Source: Aquabacterium sp. (lineage in GTDB: Bacteria > Pseudomonadota > Gammaproteobacteria > Burkholderiales > Burkholderiaceae_C). Taken from it: a stretch of 64,000 nucleotides of DNA. The translations under genes and the position numbers were made by a program. Of this stretch, positions 36,319 through 44,772 are shown one piece after another. The notes beneath the pieces are model-generated. The model was not told the DNA's origin. It did no database searches and worked only from the letters and a program-made list of their open reading frames with translations. Every line of letters begins with the position of its first letter. Position 1 is the stretch's first letter. The stretch spans positions 1 to 64,000 of the forward strand of contig NZ_JACRAH010000005.1 in the NCBI RefSeq assembly GCF_016234775.1, written 5' to 3'.

Positions 36319-37449
36319 ATGGACATCTCGGATCGCCTCCTCAAACTGCTGATCGGCCTGGCCTTTCTGGCAGCCTCCGCGGCACTGTGGTGGCCGGTGG
36401 ATGCCAAGGCCGTGCGCCTCAAGGAAATCGCCGCCATTCAAGGCGTACGCAGCAACCAGTTGATGGGCTACGGCCTGGTCGTGGGCCTGGACGGCACCGG
36501 CGACCAGACCACGCAATCACCCTTCACCGCGCAAAGCCTCAACGCCATGCTGCAACAGATGGGCATCACGGTGCCCGCTGGCGTGGCCATGCAGGTCAAG
36601 AACGTGGCTGCCGTGATGGTGACCGCCACCCTGCCCCCGTTCGCACAACCCGGCCAGGCGATAGACGTCACAGTGTCGTCGCTGGGCAATGCCAAATCGC
36701 TGCGCGGCGGCACCCTGATCGCCACCCCGCTCAAAGGCGCCGATGGTCAGATCTACGGTATGGCGCAAGGCAATGTGGTCATCGTCGGCGCGGGTGCCAC
36801 GGCCGGTGGCGCCAAGGTTCAGATCAACCAGCTCAACGCAGGCCGCATCCCCTCGGGTGCAACGGTCGAACGCAGCGTGCCCACACCCTGGATGCAGGGC
36901 AGCACCATCCAGTACGACCTGCAAGCCGATGACTTCAACACGGCGCGCGAAGTCGCCAATGCGATCAACAAGACCAAGGGCAACGGCACGGCTGAAGCCA
37001 TCAATGGTCGCACCGTCAACGTCAACCTGCCCACGCAGCCTGGCGAACGCGTGGCCTTCATGGCCGATCTGGAAAATCTGAACATCGACAAGGCCACACC
37101 GGCCGCACGTGTGGTGATCAACTCCCGCACGGGCTCTGTGGTGCTCAACCAGTCGGTGACGATTGGCCCCTGTGCGGTGGCGCACGGCAACCTGTCGGTC
37201 ACCATCAGTTCCACGCCGGTGATCAGTCAGCCCAGCCCCATGTCGCAAGGCCAGACGGTCGCAGCCGAGAAAACCGACATCCGCATCAACCAGGAACCTG
37301 GTTTGCTGATCCAGTTGCCTAACGGCACCAAACTCACTGACGTCGTCAAGGCCTTGAATGCCCTTGGCGCCAACCCGCAGGACCTGCTGGCCATCCTGCA
37401 GGCGATGAAGGCGGCCGGCGCACTCCAAGCCGAGCTGGAGGTGATCTGA
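36319..37449 (+). CDS. flgI: flagellar P-ring protein FlgI
   Basis: The periplasmic P-ring subunit of 376 residues. The signal peptide ends near VDAKA (about residue 31). VRSNQLMGYGLVVGLDGTGD, the IDVTVSSLGNAKSLRGGTL region and the C-terminal LTDVVKALNALGANPQDLLA then ILQAMKAAGAL are hallmark FlgI segments. Its stop overlaps the flgJ start by one base (TGATG). Confidence 0.96.
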   Translation: MDISDRLLKLLIGLAFLAASAALWWPVDAKAVRLKEIAAIQGVRSNQLMGYGLVVGLDGTGDQTTQSPFTAQSLNAMLQQMGITVPAGVAMQVKNVAAVMVTATLPPFAQPGQAIDVTVSSLGNAKSLRGGTLIATPLKGADGQIYGMAQGNVVIVGAGATAGGAKVQINQLNAGRIPSGATVERSVPTPWMQGSTIQYDLQADDFNTAREVANAINKTKGNGTAEAINGRTVNVNLPTQPGERVAFMADLENLNIDKATPAARVVINSRTGSVVLNQSVTIGPCAVAHGNLSVTISSTPVISQPSPMSQGQTVAAEKTDIRINQEPGLLIQLPNGTKLTDVVKALNALGANPQDLLAILQAMKAAGALQAELEVI

Positions 37450-38384
37450 TGAGCCTGAATCCTTCTTCCAACAATCGCCCCACCAACGGGCTGACGCTGG
37501 ACCTGCGTTCCCTGGACCGCCTCAAGGCCACGTCCGGCAAGGATGCCCAGGCCGGCATCAAGGACACGGCCAAACAACTCGAAGGCCTGTTCATGCAGGA
37601 GCTGGTCAAGAGCATGCGCTCGACCACCATGAACAGCGGCATGATGGACAACTCGGCCACCGAGATGGGCACCAACATGCTCGACAGCCAACTGGCCAAC
37701 CAGATGACGGGCCTGCCCGGCGGCCTGAGCGACCTGATCACCAAGCAGCTGGAACGCCAATTGGGAATCACCAGCAAAGACGCCCCGGCCAGCCCGCTCA
37801 AAGGCTTGGGCGATATGTCATTGAACCGTTTGGGTACCTACCAGGCGGACAGCACCAACGCCCCTTCAACAGCACGAACCACCAACGCCGTGCAAGACGA
37901 CAAGCATCTCAGCGCGTCCGAGAGGTTCGTCCGCAAACACAAGTCCGCCGCACAAGCTGCTGAACAGGCCACGGGCATCCCCGCGTCCAACATCCTGGGG
38001 CAAGCCGCACTGGAGTCAGGCTGGGGCAAGCACGAGATCCGCATGAAGGATGGCACACCCAGCCACAACCTGTTTGGCATCAAGGCCAACTCCAACTGGA
38101 GCGGCAAGGTGGCCGAGGTCACCACCACGGAGTACATCGGGGGTGTGGCACGCAAGGTCACCGCCAAATTCCGTGCTTATGACTCCTATGAAGAGGCTTT
38201 CAAAGACCACGCCAAACTCCTCAGCAAGAGCCCGCGCTACAGTCAGACTGTTGCTCAGGCTGACACGGCCAGAGGCTTTGCCCACGGTTTGCAAAAGGCT
38301 GGCTATGCGACCGACCCGGCCTATGCCGACAAGCTCACCAAGGTGATCAACACCACCTTGCGTCTGCAAAAGACCGTCACCTGA
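37449..38384 (+). CDS. flgJ: flagellar rod cap and muramidase FlgJ
   Basis: Caps the growing rod and opens peptidoglycan for it. The 311-residue protein has the rod-binding N-domain (about 35-100, LEGLFMQELVKSMRSTTMN). A linker leads to a C-terminal GH73 glucosaminidase/muramidase domain at about 155-305, with the catalytic Glu in NILGQAALESGWGKHEI and then NLFGIKA. The two-domain form is the one seen in gamma- and betaproteobacteria. Confidence 0.95.
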   Translation: MSLNPSSNNRPTNGLTLDLRSLDRLKATSGKDAQAGIKDTAKQLEGLFMQELVKSMRSTTMNSGMMDNSATEMGTNMLDSQLANQMTGLPGGLSDLITKQLERQLGITSKDAPASPLKGLGDMSLNRLGTYQADSTNAPSTARTTNAVQDDKHLSASERFVRKHKSAAQAAEQATGIPASNILGQAALESGWGKHEIRMKDGTPSHNLFGIKANSNWSGKVAEVTTTEYIGGVARKVTAKFRAYDSYEEAFKDHAKLLSKSPRYSQTVAQADTARGFAHGLQKAGYATDPAYADKLTKVINTTLRLQKTVT

Positions 38385-38404
38385 CGGCCTGACAGGAGTA
38401 CACC

Positions 38405-40180
38405 ATGGGGTCAGGCATCTTCTCACTGGGCACCACGGCGATGACGGCGAGCCAGGCCACGCTGGACACCATCGCCCACAACATCAGCAACGTCAACACG
38501 CCGGGCTATTCACGCCAACAAGTTGAACTGGCCACGGAAGGTGGCCTGTACACAGGCGCCGGCTTCTATGGCCGCGGCGTGAAAGTGGTCTCGGTCAACC
38601 GGCAGACCAATGACTTCCTGGTCAAGGAACTCAACACCAACACGGCACGAGCGTCTGCTGACCAGACGCGGGTGGACAAGCTCAAACAGCTGGAAACCGT
38701 ACTGCCTACCGGTCAAACCGGGCTGGGCTACGCCGCCTCTCAGGTGCTCAACGCCATGGTCGATGTGGCCAACCAGCCGCAAGATATCTCCGCTCGCCAG
38801 GTTGCCTTGTCTCGTGCTCAGGAGTGGGTCAGCCGCATGAACACGGCAGGGCAGCAGATCGAAGACTTGCAGGCTGGCGTGGTGTCCGACATGGGCACTT
38901 CGGTGAGCCAGATCAACGACCTCACCCGCCAGATCGCCACGGTCAACCAGAACATCGCCAAGTTCACGGGCTCTGGCCATGCGCCCAATGACCTGCTTGA
39001 TCAACGCGACAGATTGATCAAAGACCTCAACGAACAAGTGCAGGTCAGCACGGTTGAAGCCGATGATGGCACCACCAGCGTGTTCATGGGTGGCGGCCAG
39101 TTGCTGGTTCTGGGCAACCAGGCTCAGACCTTGGCCGTCGTGCGTGACCCTGTCGATGTGAAACAGGGCCGTGTCGCCCTGGCCACCAATGGCACCAACC
39201 GCATTCTGGACAGTGGCCAGATGACCGGCGGCGTGCTGCAAGGGCTCATCCAGTTTCAAGACAGCGACCTGACGTCGACCAAGCAGCAGCTCGACACCTT
39301 TGGTGCCAACTTCGCCGATGCGGTCAACGCACAGCAAGCCCTGGGCATGGACCTGGACGGCAATCTGCTGACCACGTTTGATGCCGCTGGCAACCCCGTC
39401 GCCAGCGCCCCGCTGTTCATTAACACGGGCAGTGCCGTCGATCTCAAACTGGCCATGACGGCACCAAAAGGCCTCGCGGCGGCGGCCCCGTTGGTTGCCA
39501 TTCCCGGCACCGCCAACAAGGGCACGGTCAAGGTCGACACCATCGACATGGTGCGAGCCCTGCCCACGACCAACGCACTGGATGCCGCCACCTCCAAACC
39601 CACGGCAGGTTCGCCTCTGACGGTTGTCTTTGAAACCGACGCGAGCGATCCGACCAAACTGACCTACCGCTTCGTGGACAACACGGGCACCCCCTACAAG
39701 GACACCTCGCCGCCACGCAGCTGGACGGCAGGCACGCCCATCAACGATCAAGACGCCAACAGCACGCCCAGCCAGCAGTTGTTCAACCTGAACATCACCG
39801 GGGTCCCCAAGGCTGGTGACACCATACAGATCAGCACCACCGCCTACCCTGCCAGCAACAATGGCAATGCGATGACGATGCTGGGCCTGCGTGACAAGAC
39901 CTTGGTGTCGCTGGATGGCGTTTCGCACGCCACGGTGACGGATGCCTACTCCCAGATGATCGGCAACCTGGGAGTGATCGTGCAAAGCGGCGAGACATCG
40001 GCCAGCATCTCCAAGACCCTGCAGGACAACTCTCAGCAGACCTTGACCAGTACAAGCGGCGTCAACCTGGACGAAGAAGCCGCCCGTCTCATTCAGTTCC
40101 AGCAAAGTTATCAGGCTTCAGCCAAGGTGCTGCAAGTCGCCCAGTCGCTGTTCACCACATTGCTGCAAGTTGCCGGCTGA
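38405..40180 (+). CDS. flgK: flagellar hook-associated protein FlgK (HAP1)
   Basis: The first hook-filament junction protein, 591 residues. The N-terminus is SGIFSLGTTAMTASQATLDT with IAHNISNVNTPGYSRQQVEL. The C-terminal D0 helix is SGVNLDEEAARLIQFQQSYQ then ASAKVLQVAQSLFTTLLQV. The centre (about 330-500) is the variable exposed domain. ACAGGAG precedes the start. FlgN encoded at 29187-29582 is its export chaperone. Confidence 0.95.
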   Translation: MGSGIFSLGTTAMTASQATLDTIAHNISNVNTPGYSRQQVELATEGGLYTGAGFYGRGVKVVSVNRQTNDFLVKELNTNTARASADQTRVDKLKQLETVLPTGQTGLGYAASQVLNAMVDVANQPQDISARQVALSRAQEWVSRMNTAGQQIEDLQAGVVSDMGTSVSQINDLTRQIATVNQNIAKFTGSGHAPNDLLDQRDRLIKDLNEQVQVSTVEADDGTTSVFMGGGQLLVLGNQAQTLAVVRDPVDVKQGRVALATNGTNRILDSGQMTGGVLQGLIQFQDSDLTSTKQQLDTFGANFADAVNAQQALGMDLDGNLLTTFDAAGNPVASAPLFINTGSAVDLKLAMTAPKGLAAAAPLVAIPGTANKGTVKVDTIDMVRALPTTNALDAATSKPTAGSPLTVVFETDASDPTKLTYRFVDNTGTPYKDTSPPRSWTAGTPINDQDANSTPSQQLFNLNITGVPKAGDTIQISTTAYPASNNGNAMTMLGLRDKTLVSLDGVSHATVTDAYSQMIGNLGVIVQSGETSASISKTLQDNSQQTLTSTSGVNLDEEAARLIQFQQSYQASAKVLQVAQSLFTTLLQVAG

Positions 40181-40191
40181 GGATTTTGATC

Positions 40192-41433
40192 ATGCGCATT
40201 GCTACCGCCCACACCTATGACACGGCCATCGCCAATCTGCAGGAACGCCAGCAGAAGCTGAGCATCTCTCAGCAACAACTGACTTCCGGCAAACGCGTCA
40301 ACGTTGCCAGCGACGACCCCACGGCCGCTGCACGAGCCGAGCGCGCCCTGGCATCCATGGCCCGCCACGAAGCCAACCAGCGCACCCTGGACGCCAGCCG
40401 CAATGTGATGAACATCGCCAGCGGCGCCCTGGGCAATGCCACCGATCTTTTGCAGACAGCCCGTGAAACCCTGGTGGCTGCGGGCAACGGCAGCTATTCC
40501 GATGGTGAACGCAAGGCGCTGGCGATGAAGCTCAGCGATATCCGCAATCAACTGCTGTCCGTGGCCAATAGGTCGGATGGCGGTGGCGGCTATGTCTTTG
40601 GCGGGCAAGGGTCGTCGTCCCCGCCCTTCGTCGATGGCGCCGGTGGTGTGGTCTACCAAGGTCAAGGCGGTGAAACGCTGGCCTCTACCGATGAACACCT
40701 CAACCTCAGCGTCGATGGCGACCAGATCTGGCTGAAAGGCAAAACCGGCAATGGTGTGTTCAATACCGCGCCCGCCGGCAACACCATCACCAGTACCCCC
40801 AACACAGGTACCGCCTGGATCACATCCGGTTCGGTGGCCTCGCCCACCCAGGTACCTTACCCGGCCGCCACGCAGCCCGGCCCCACCTACACGGTGGCCT
40901 TCCACGTGACAGGCGCCACCACCACCTACGACATCCTGGAAGATGGCAACCCCATCTCCTCCGGCCAAACCTACAACACCGGCAAGGAAATCGGCATCCC
41001 GGGCAAGGGCATGTCCGTGGCGATCACCGGTGCGCCGGCTGACGGCGATTCGTTTGCCATCACCGAAGCGCAGAACAACCTGAACATCTTCAACAGCCTG
41101 GACAGCACGATTGCCGCGCTGAAATCGACCAATCAGCCAGCCGGTGCGGTGATGCAGGCGGTCAACTCCGGCATGACGCAAATCGATGCGGCCATGCGCA
41201 GCATTCAGGGCGCACAAAGCGCCGTTGGCGAACAGCTCAACCGGATGGATGGCATCGAAACGCGCATCGCAGATCTGAAGCTGGCCGCACAAACCGAGAA
41301 GTCGAACGCGGAAGATCTGGACATGGTCGCGGCCATCTCCGGCTTCCAGAACCAACAAACAGGCTATCAGGCTGCACTTCAGAGCTATGCCTCGGTGCAG
41401 AAACTGTCATTGTTCCAGTACATCAACGGATAA
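40192..41433 (+). CDS. flgL: flagellar hook-associated protein FlgL (HAP3)
   Basis: The second hook-filament junction protein, 413 residues. It begins MRIATAHTYDTAIANLQERQ with LSISQQQLTSGKRVNVASDD and DPTAAARAERALASM, and ends AEDLDMVAAISGFQNQQTGY then QAALQSYASVQKLSLFQYI, both flagellin-like. GAGGA precedes the ATG at 40192; an upstream TTG at 40186 is less likely. Confidence 0.94.
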   Translation: MRIATAHTYDTAIANLQERQQKLSISQQQLTSGKRVNVASDDPTAAARAERALASMARHEANQRTLDASRNVMNIASGALGNATDLLQTARETLVAAGNGSYSDGERKALAMKLSDIRNQLLSVANRSDGGGGYVFGGQGSSSPPFVDGAGGVVYQGQGGETLASTDEHLNLSVDGDQIWLKGKTGNGVFNTAPAGNTITSTPNTGTAWITSGSVASPTQVPYPAATQPGPTYTVAFHVTGATTTYDILEDGNPISSGQTYNTGKEIGIPGKGMSVAITGAPADGDSFAITEAQNNLNIFNSLDSTIAALKSTNQPAGAVMQAVNSGMTQIDAAMRSIQGAQSAVGEQLNRMDGIETRIADLKLAAQTEKSNAEDLDMVAAISGFQNQQTGYQAALQSYASVQKLSLFQYING

Positions 41434-41460
41434 CGCCAAGGGTAAAGGCAGGCCCATCTC

Positions 41461-42666
41461 ATGGATCACCCCATTCTCAGTCAGACCGCGTTGGCCTACT
41501 GCCCGGTCATCGATCGCAATCGCAGCGTCATCGCCACCCGCCTGTCGGTTTTTCCGCTCAATCCCAACGCGCAGCTCGATCCACGATCGCTGCTGGATGC
41601 GCTAGCCGAAGCCTGGCCAACGGGCGGACCGCAGTTGTGGCTCAATGTGGCCAATGAGTCCTTGCTGCGCGACCTGATCGTGGCCCAGCCCGGCACCCAC
41701 ATCGTGGTGGAAGTGCCTGCCTTCATGGCCTGCGACACCACCAACGCGGAGCCGCTGTGCACGCTGCATGCCAATGGCAGCATGATGCTGCTCAAGGGCC
41801 GCCCCTTGCAGGAGTTGCCGCGTGAAGTCCTGGCTTGCTTCAAGTATGCGATCGTGGACTTCGAAGAAGACCGTCGCATTGACCAGGCCACCGGGGGTGC
41901 TGGCGTGGCACCTGAGGGCATCCCGCGCCACATCGGTCACGTACAAGCGGGCGTCAGCAACGTGCCCGACATGGAAACCAGTTTCCGCCGGGGTGCCTCG
42001 GCCGTCCTGGGCTGGCCCATCGACGACGTCATCAAGGCTGGCAACAAGCCTGCCGATCAGCCTGCCTTGCAGGTCATCGTGATGCTCATCGATCAAGTCC
42101 ACAAGCAGGACGACATCGAGGACCTGGAAGCCACGCTCAAGCGCGATCCGCCACTGGCCTACAAGCTGATGCGCTACATCAACTCGCCTGCATTTGGCCT
42201 GTCGGTTGAGATCAGCTCGTTCCGGCACGCGATCATGATCCTGGGGTACCAGCGTCTCAAGCGCTGGCTCGCCCTCCTTTTGGCCACCGCCAGCAAGGAT
42301 CCCAACATGAAGCCGGTCATGTACGCCGCCGTGCGCCGTGGCCTGCTGATGGAAGAGCTCGCTCGCATCAGCGGCGACGACGAGATGCGCAACGAGTTGT
42401 TCATCTGCGGCGTGTTCTCACTGCTGGATCGCATGTTCCAGCTGCCCTTCAACGAACTGCTCAAGACCATCCCGGTACCCGAGCGGGTTTATCAGGCCCT
42501 GGCCGACAACACCGGCCCCTACGAGCCGTATTTCCGCCTGGTGCAAGCCATCGAAGGCAGCAGCGTCTACGACATCAAGGACGCCGCAGAGGCCCTGATG
42601 ATGAGCTTTGGCGACATCAATTCCGCTGTCATCAAGGCCATGGCCAACGCCTCGCAACTGGACTGA
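41461..42666 (+). CDS. EAL-like/HDOD signalling protein
   Basis: A 401-residue cytoplasmic protein. The C-terminal HDOD domain (about 190-385) has DPPLAYKLMRYINSPAFGLS and FRHAIMILGYQRLKRWLALL, and is a non-catalytic relative of HD phosphohydrolases. The N-terminal 185 residues have the length and hydrophobic pattern of an EAL domain but no EAL/ExL or DDFGTG motif (VDFEEDRRIDQ instead), so c-di-GMP hydrolysis is not expected. This degenerate EAL-HDOD layout resembles YuxH/CdgJ proteins, which promote motility in Vibrio. It starts 27 bases after flgL and is probably the last gene of the flagellar operon. Confidence 0.85.
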   Translation: MDHPILSQTALAYCPVIDRNRSVIATRLSVFPLNPNAQLDPRSLLDALAEAWPTGGPQLWLNVANESLLRDLIVAQPGTHIVVEVPAFMACDTTNAEPLCTLHANGSMMLLKGRPLQELPREVLACFKYAIVDFEEDRRIDQATGGAGVAPEGIPRHIGHVQAGVSNVPDMETSFRRGASAVLGWPIDDVIKAGNKPADQPALQVIVMLIDQVHKQDDIEDLEATLKRDPPLAYKLMRYINSPAFGLSVEISSFRHAIMILGYQRLKRWLALLLATASKDPNMKPVMYAAVRRGLLMEELARISGDDEMRNELFICGVFSLLDRMFQLPFNELLKTIPVPERVYQALADNTGPYEPYFRLVQAIEGSSVYDIKDAAEALMMSFGDINSAVIKAMANASQLD

Positions 42667-42689
42667 GGTCAGCGCCCTACATCGCGCAT

Positions 42690-42755
42690 TCAGCAAGGGG
42701 GTTGCATAGCGTGAACTTGTTCACACGCGCCTCCCCCCTGCTTGCGGGTTAACCC
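42690..42755. promoter_or_regulatory. cluster of palindromes after the flagellar operon
   Basis: GTGAAC (42711-42716) and GTTCAC (42719-42724) form a 6+6 palindrome with a 2-base spacer. It is flanked by a G-run on the left (GCAAGGGGG) and a C-run on the right (CCCCCCTGCTTGC) that are roughly complementary, so the whole could fold as one long hairpin. A separate 10-base palindrome GGGTTAACCC is at 42746-42755. There is no T-tract, so it may be an operator or a factor-dependent end rather than an intrinsic terminator. Confidence 0.4.
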
Positions 42756-42795
42756 TTGGCGACAGCAAGTGAAGTCAGTATCCTCTGGCTCCACT

Positions 42796-43125
42796 ATGAA
42801 TGCATTTGCCCCCCTCATCGGTGTCATGGTCCTGTCCTTTGTGCTGGTCACGAACTTCTTCGTGGCTGCATGGCGCCTGGGGGTCTTGCGCGCATTCGGT
42901 CGTCGACACAACCTGAGCTGGCGTGCACTGACAGCGGGCTCATTGGCCGCTTGCCTGCCTTTTGCGGGCGCGATCCTGGCCTTGACGCTCGTCCCTTCCG
43001 ACAATGGCGTGAACATTTCGCTGTCTGCAGGACAACTGGCCATTCAACTGGCTGGCAGCGGCTTGATCATGCACCTCATCAACGATCAGCTTGTGCTGTG
43101 GGGCCGCCAGCAAACGCAGCGCTGA
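42796..43125 (+). CDS. small membrane protein of unknown function
   Basis: A 109-residue protein with three hydrophobic segments (about 3-25, 46-66 and 79-97). The polar loop after the first helix is RLGVLRAFGRRHNLSWRAL. I recognise no family. The ATG at 42796 was chosen to start at the first helix; the frame extends upstream into the palindrome cluster. It ends 15 bases before the SrkA-like kinase gene. Confidence 0.55.
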   Translation: MNAFAPLIGVMVLSFVLVTNFFVAAWRLGVLRAFGRRHNLSWRALTAGSLAACLPFAGAILALTLVPSDNGVNISLSAGQLAIQLAGSGLIMHLINDQLVLWGRQQTQR

Positions 43126-43140
43126 TCTGTAAGATGGCGC

Positions 43141-44172
43141 ATGCACGCCGACACCCCTTACGCTGACCTCACGCCCGATCTTGTTCTGGATGCCCTGGAG
43201 GCACTTGGCCAACAGGTGGATGGCCGGCTGCTGCAGCTGAACTCCTACGAAAACCGCGTCTTCCAGATTGGCCTGGACAGCGGTCAGTTCGTGGTCGCCA
43301 AGTTCTACCGGCCAGGTCGCTGGAGCGATGCCCAGATCCTGGAAGAACACACTTTCAGCCAGGAACTCGTTGAGGCTGAAGTGCCAGCCGTCCCGCCGAT
43401 GACGCTGCAGGCAAATGGGCCAGATGCCACCGTGGTCGGCACCCCGCCTACATTGGGGCATTTCAAAGGTCATCGCGTAGCAGTCAGCCCTCGGCGAGGC
43501 GGACGCTCCCCTGAACTGGAAGATCCCGAGGTGCTGACCTGGCTCGGGCGCTTTCTGGCGCGGCTGCACGTGGTGGGTGGCCAGAAGCCCTTCGCACATC
43601 GCCCGACCATGGGGGTGGCGCAAACCGGTCGGCAAGCTCGTCAATGGCTGGCCGACAGCGAGCACAGTCTGCCCATTGAACAGCGCAGCAACTGGCTGGC
43701 GGTAACCGACCAGGCGCTGGACCTGTGCCAGCAGGCGTTCGATCGCGTCGATGGCTTGCGCCTGCACCGCCTGCATGGCGACTGCCATCCTGGCAACATT
43801 CTGTGGACACCGGACGGCCCCCATTTCGTGGACCTGGACGATGCCTGCATGGGCCCGGCCGTACAGGACCTCTGGATGCTGCTCAGCGGGGATCCAAGAG
43901 ATCGCCAGACTCAGCTCCATGCCTTGCTCGAAGGCTATGAATCGTTTGCCGAGTTTGACTGGCGCGAGCTCAAGTTGATCGAACCATTGCGCACCTTGCG
44001 CATCATCCACCACAGCGCCTGGCTGGCGCGCCGCTGGCATGACCCGGCCTTTCCTGCCGCCTTCCCCTGGTTTGAATCAGGCACCTACTGGCAACAGCAG
44101 ATTGACTTGCTGCGCCAGCAAATTGACGTGATGCAAACCCCGGACGATCAACCCGCCTGGATGCTGGATTGA
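43141..44172 (+). CDS. srkA: stress response kinase A (YihE/SrkA)
   Basis: A Ser/Thr protein kinase of the aminoglycoside-phosphotransferase fold, 343 residues. LNSYENRVFQIG and FVVAKFYRPGRWSD (ATP-binding Lys) are SrkA signatures, followed by the catalytic loop LHRLHGDCHPGNILW and the metal-binding FVDLDDACMGPAVQDLWMLL. In E. coli it counters programmed cell death under stress. It starts 15 bases after the small membrane gene. Confidence 0.9.
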   Translation: MHADTPYADLTPDLVLDALEALGQQVDGRLLQLNSYENRVFQIGLDSGQFVVAKFYRPGRWSDAQILEEHTFSQELVEAEVPAVPPMTLQANGPDATVVGTPPTLGHFKGHRVAVSPRRGGRSPELEDPEVLTWLGRFLARLHVVGGQKPFAHRPTMGVAQTGRQARQWLADSEHSLPIEQRSNWLAVTDQALDLCQQAFDRVDGLRLHRLHGDCHPGNILWTPDGPHFVDLDDACMGPAVQDLWMLLSGDPRDRQTQLHALLEGYESFAEFDWRELKLIEPLRTLRIIHHSAWLARRWHDPAFPAAFPWFESGTYWQQQIDLLRQQIDVMQTPDDQPAWMLD

Positions 44173-44316
44173 CTGGCGCCATTGATCAATCCCGGACTGC
44201 GCCTCGGGTTTGAGAGCGACAACACCGTGAGTTTGTCTCGGCTTGCAGCAGGCCTGCCAGCAGAGAAGCAAGGCCCCATAGTAAGGTTCAGCGGTCGTAC
44301 ACACGGAGCACTTTGG

Positions 44317-44772
44317 ATGGCTGTGGCAAAGACCGAATCCCCATCATCTGGCCTGAGCGACTGGCTGCTCGAACTGGCAATTGGCGTGGTCGTCATCGTG
44401 CTGGGCGGCAGTGTCTGGGCCTATAGCCACCTCAGCAACAAAAGCCCCCTGCAGGACAGACCCAAGCCCGCCTGGCTTGCCGTACCCAAAGTCATGGCCC
44501 AGATGTCCGACGGTCGCATGGTCGACATCAAGCTCAACCTTCAGTTGAGCAAACAAGGCGATGCCGCCGCGCTGGAACCCCATATGCCGGCCTTCACGGC
44601 GCTGATCCAGGCCGCCGGCGTTTCAACCACCCACGAGGACCTGCAGCAACAAGGTGGCGTGGCGCGCTTTGGCCAGTCAATACGCGGCTCGCTCAACGAG
44701 TATCTGGAAGAGCAAGACATGCCGGAGCGCATCAAGACCGTCGCATTCGAAGAAATGATGCTCATGCCTTGA
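44317..44772 (+). CDS. FliL-family flagellar basal-body associated protein
   Basis: A 151-residue single-pass inner-membrane protein. The helix at about 22-42 (LAIGVVVIVLGGSVWAY) precedes a periplasmic stomatin-like domain with DIKLNLQLSKQGDAAALEPH, FGQSIRGSLNEYLEEQ and IKTVAFEEMMLM. FliL supports the stator. This copy stands apart from a fliLMN cluster, so it may be a paralogue. The start at 44317 was chosen for the GGAG eight bases upstream and the normal FliL length. Its end overlaps the convergent subtilase gene by 11 bases. Confidence 0.75.
   Translation: MAVAKTESPSSGLSDWLLELAIGVVVIVLGGSVWAYSHLSNKSPLQDRPKPAWLAVPKVMAQMSDGRMVDIKLNLQLSKQGDAAALEPHMPAFTALIQAAGVSTTHEDLQQQGGVARFGQSIRGSLNEYLEEQDMPERIKTVAFEEMMLMP

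Noticed and set aside
38510-40105. 531-codon minus-strand open frame
   Set aside because: Antisense to flgK; a high-GC shadow without domain motifs.
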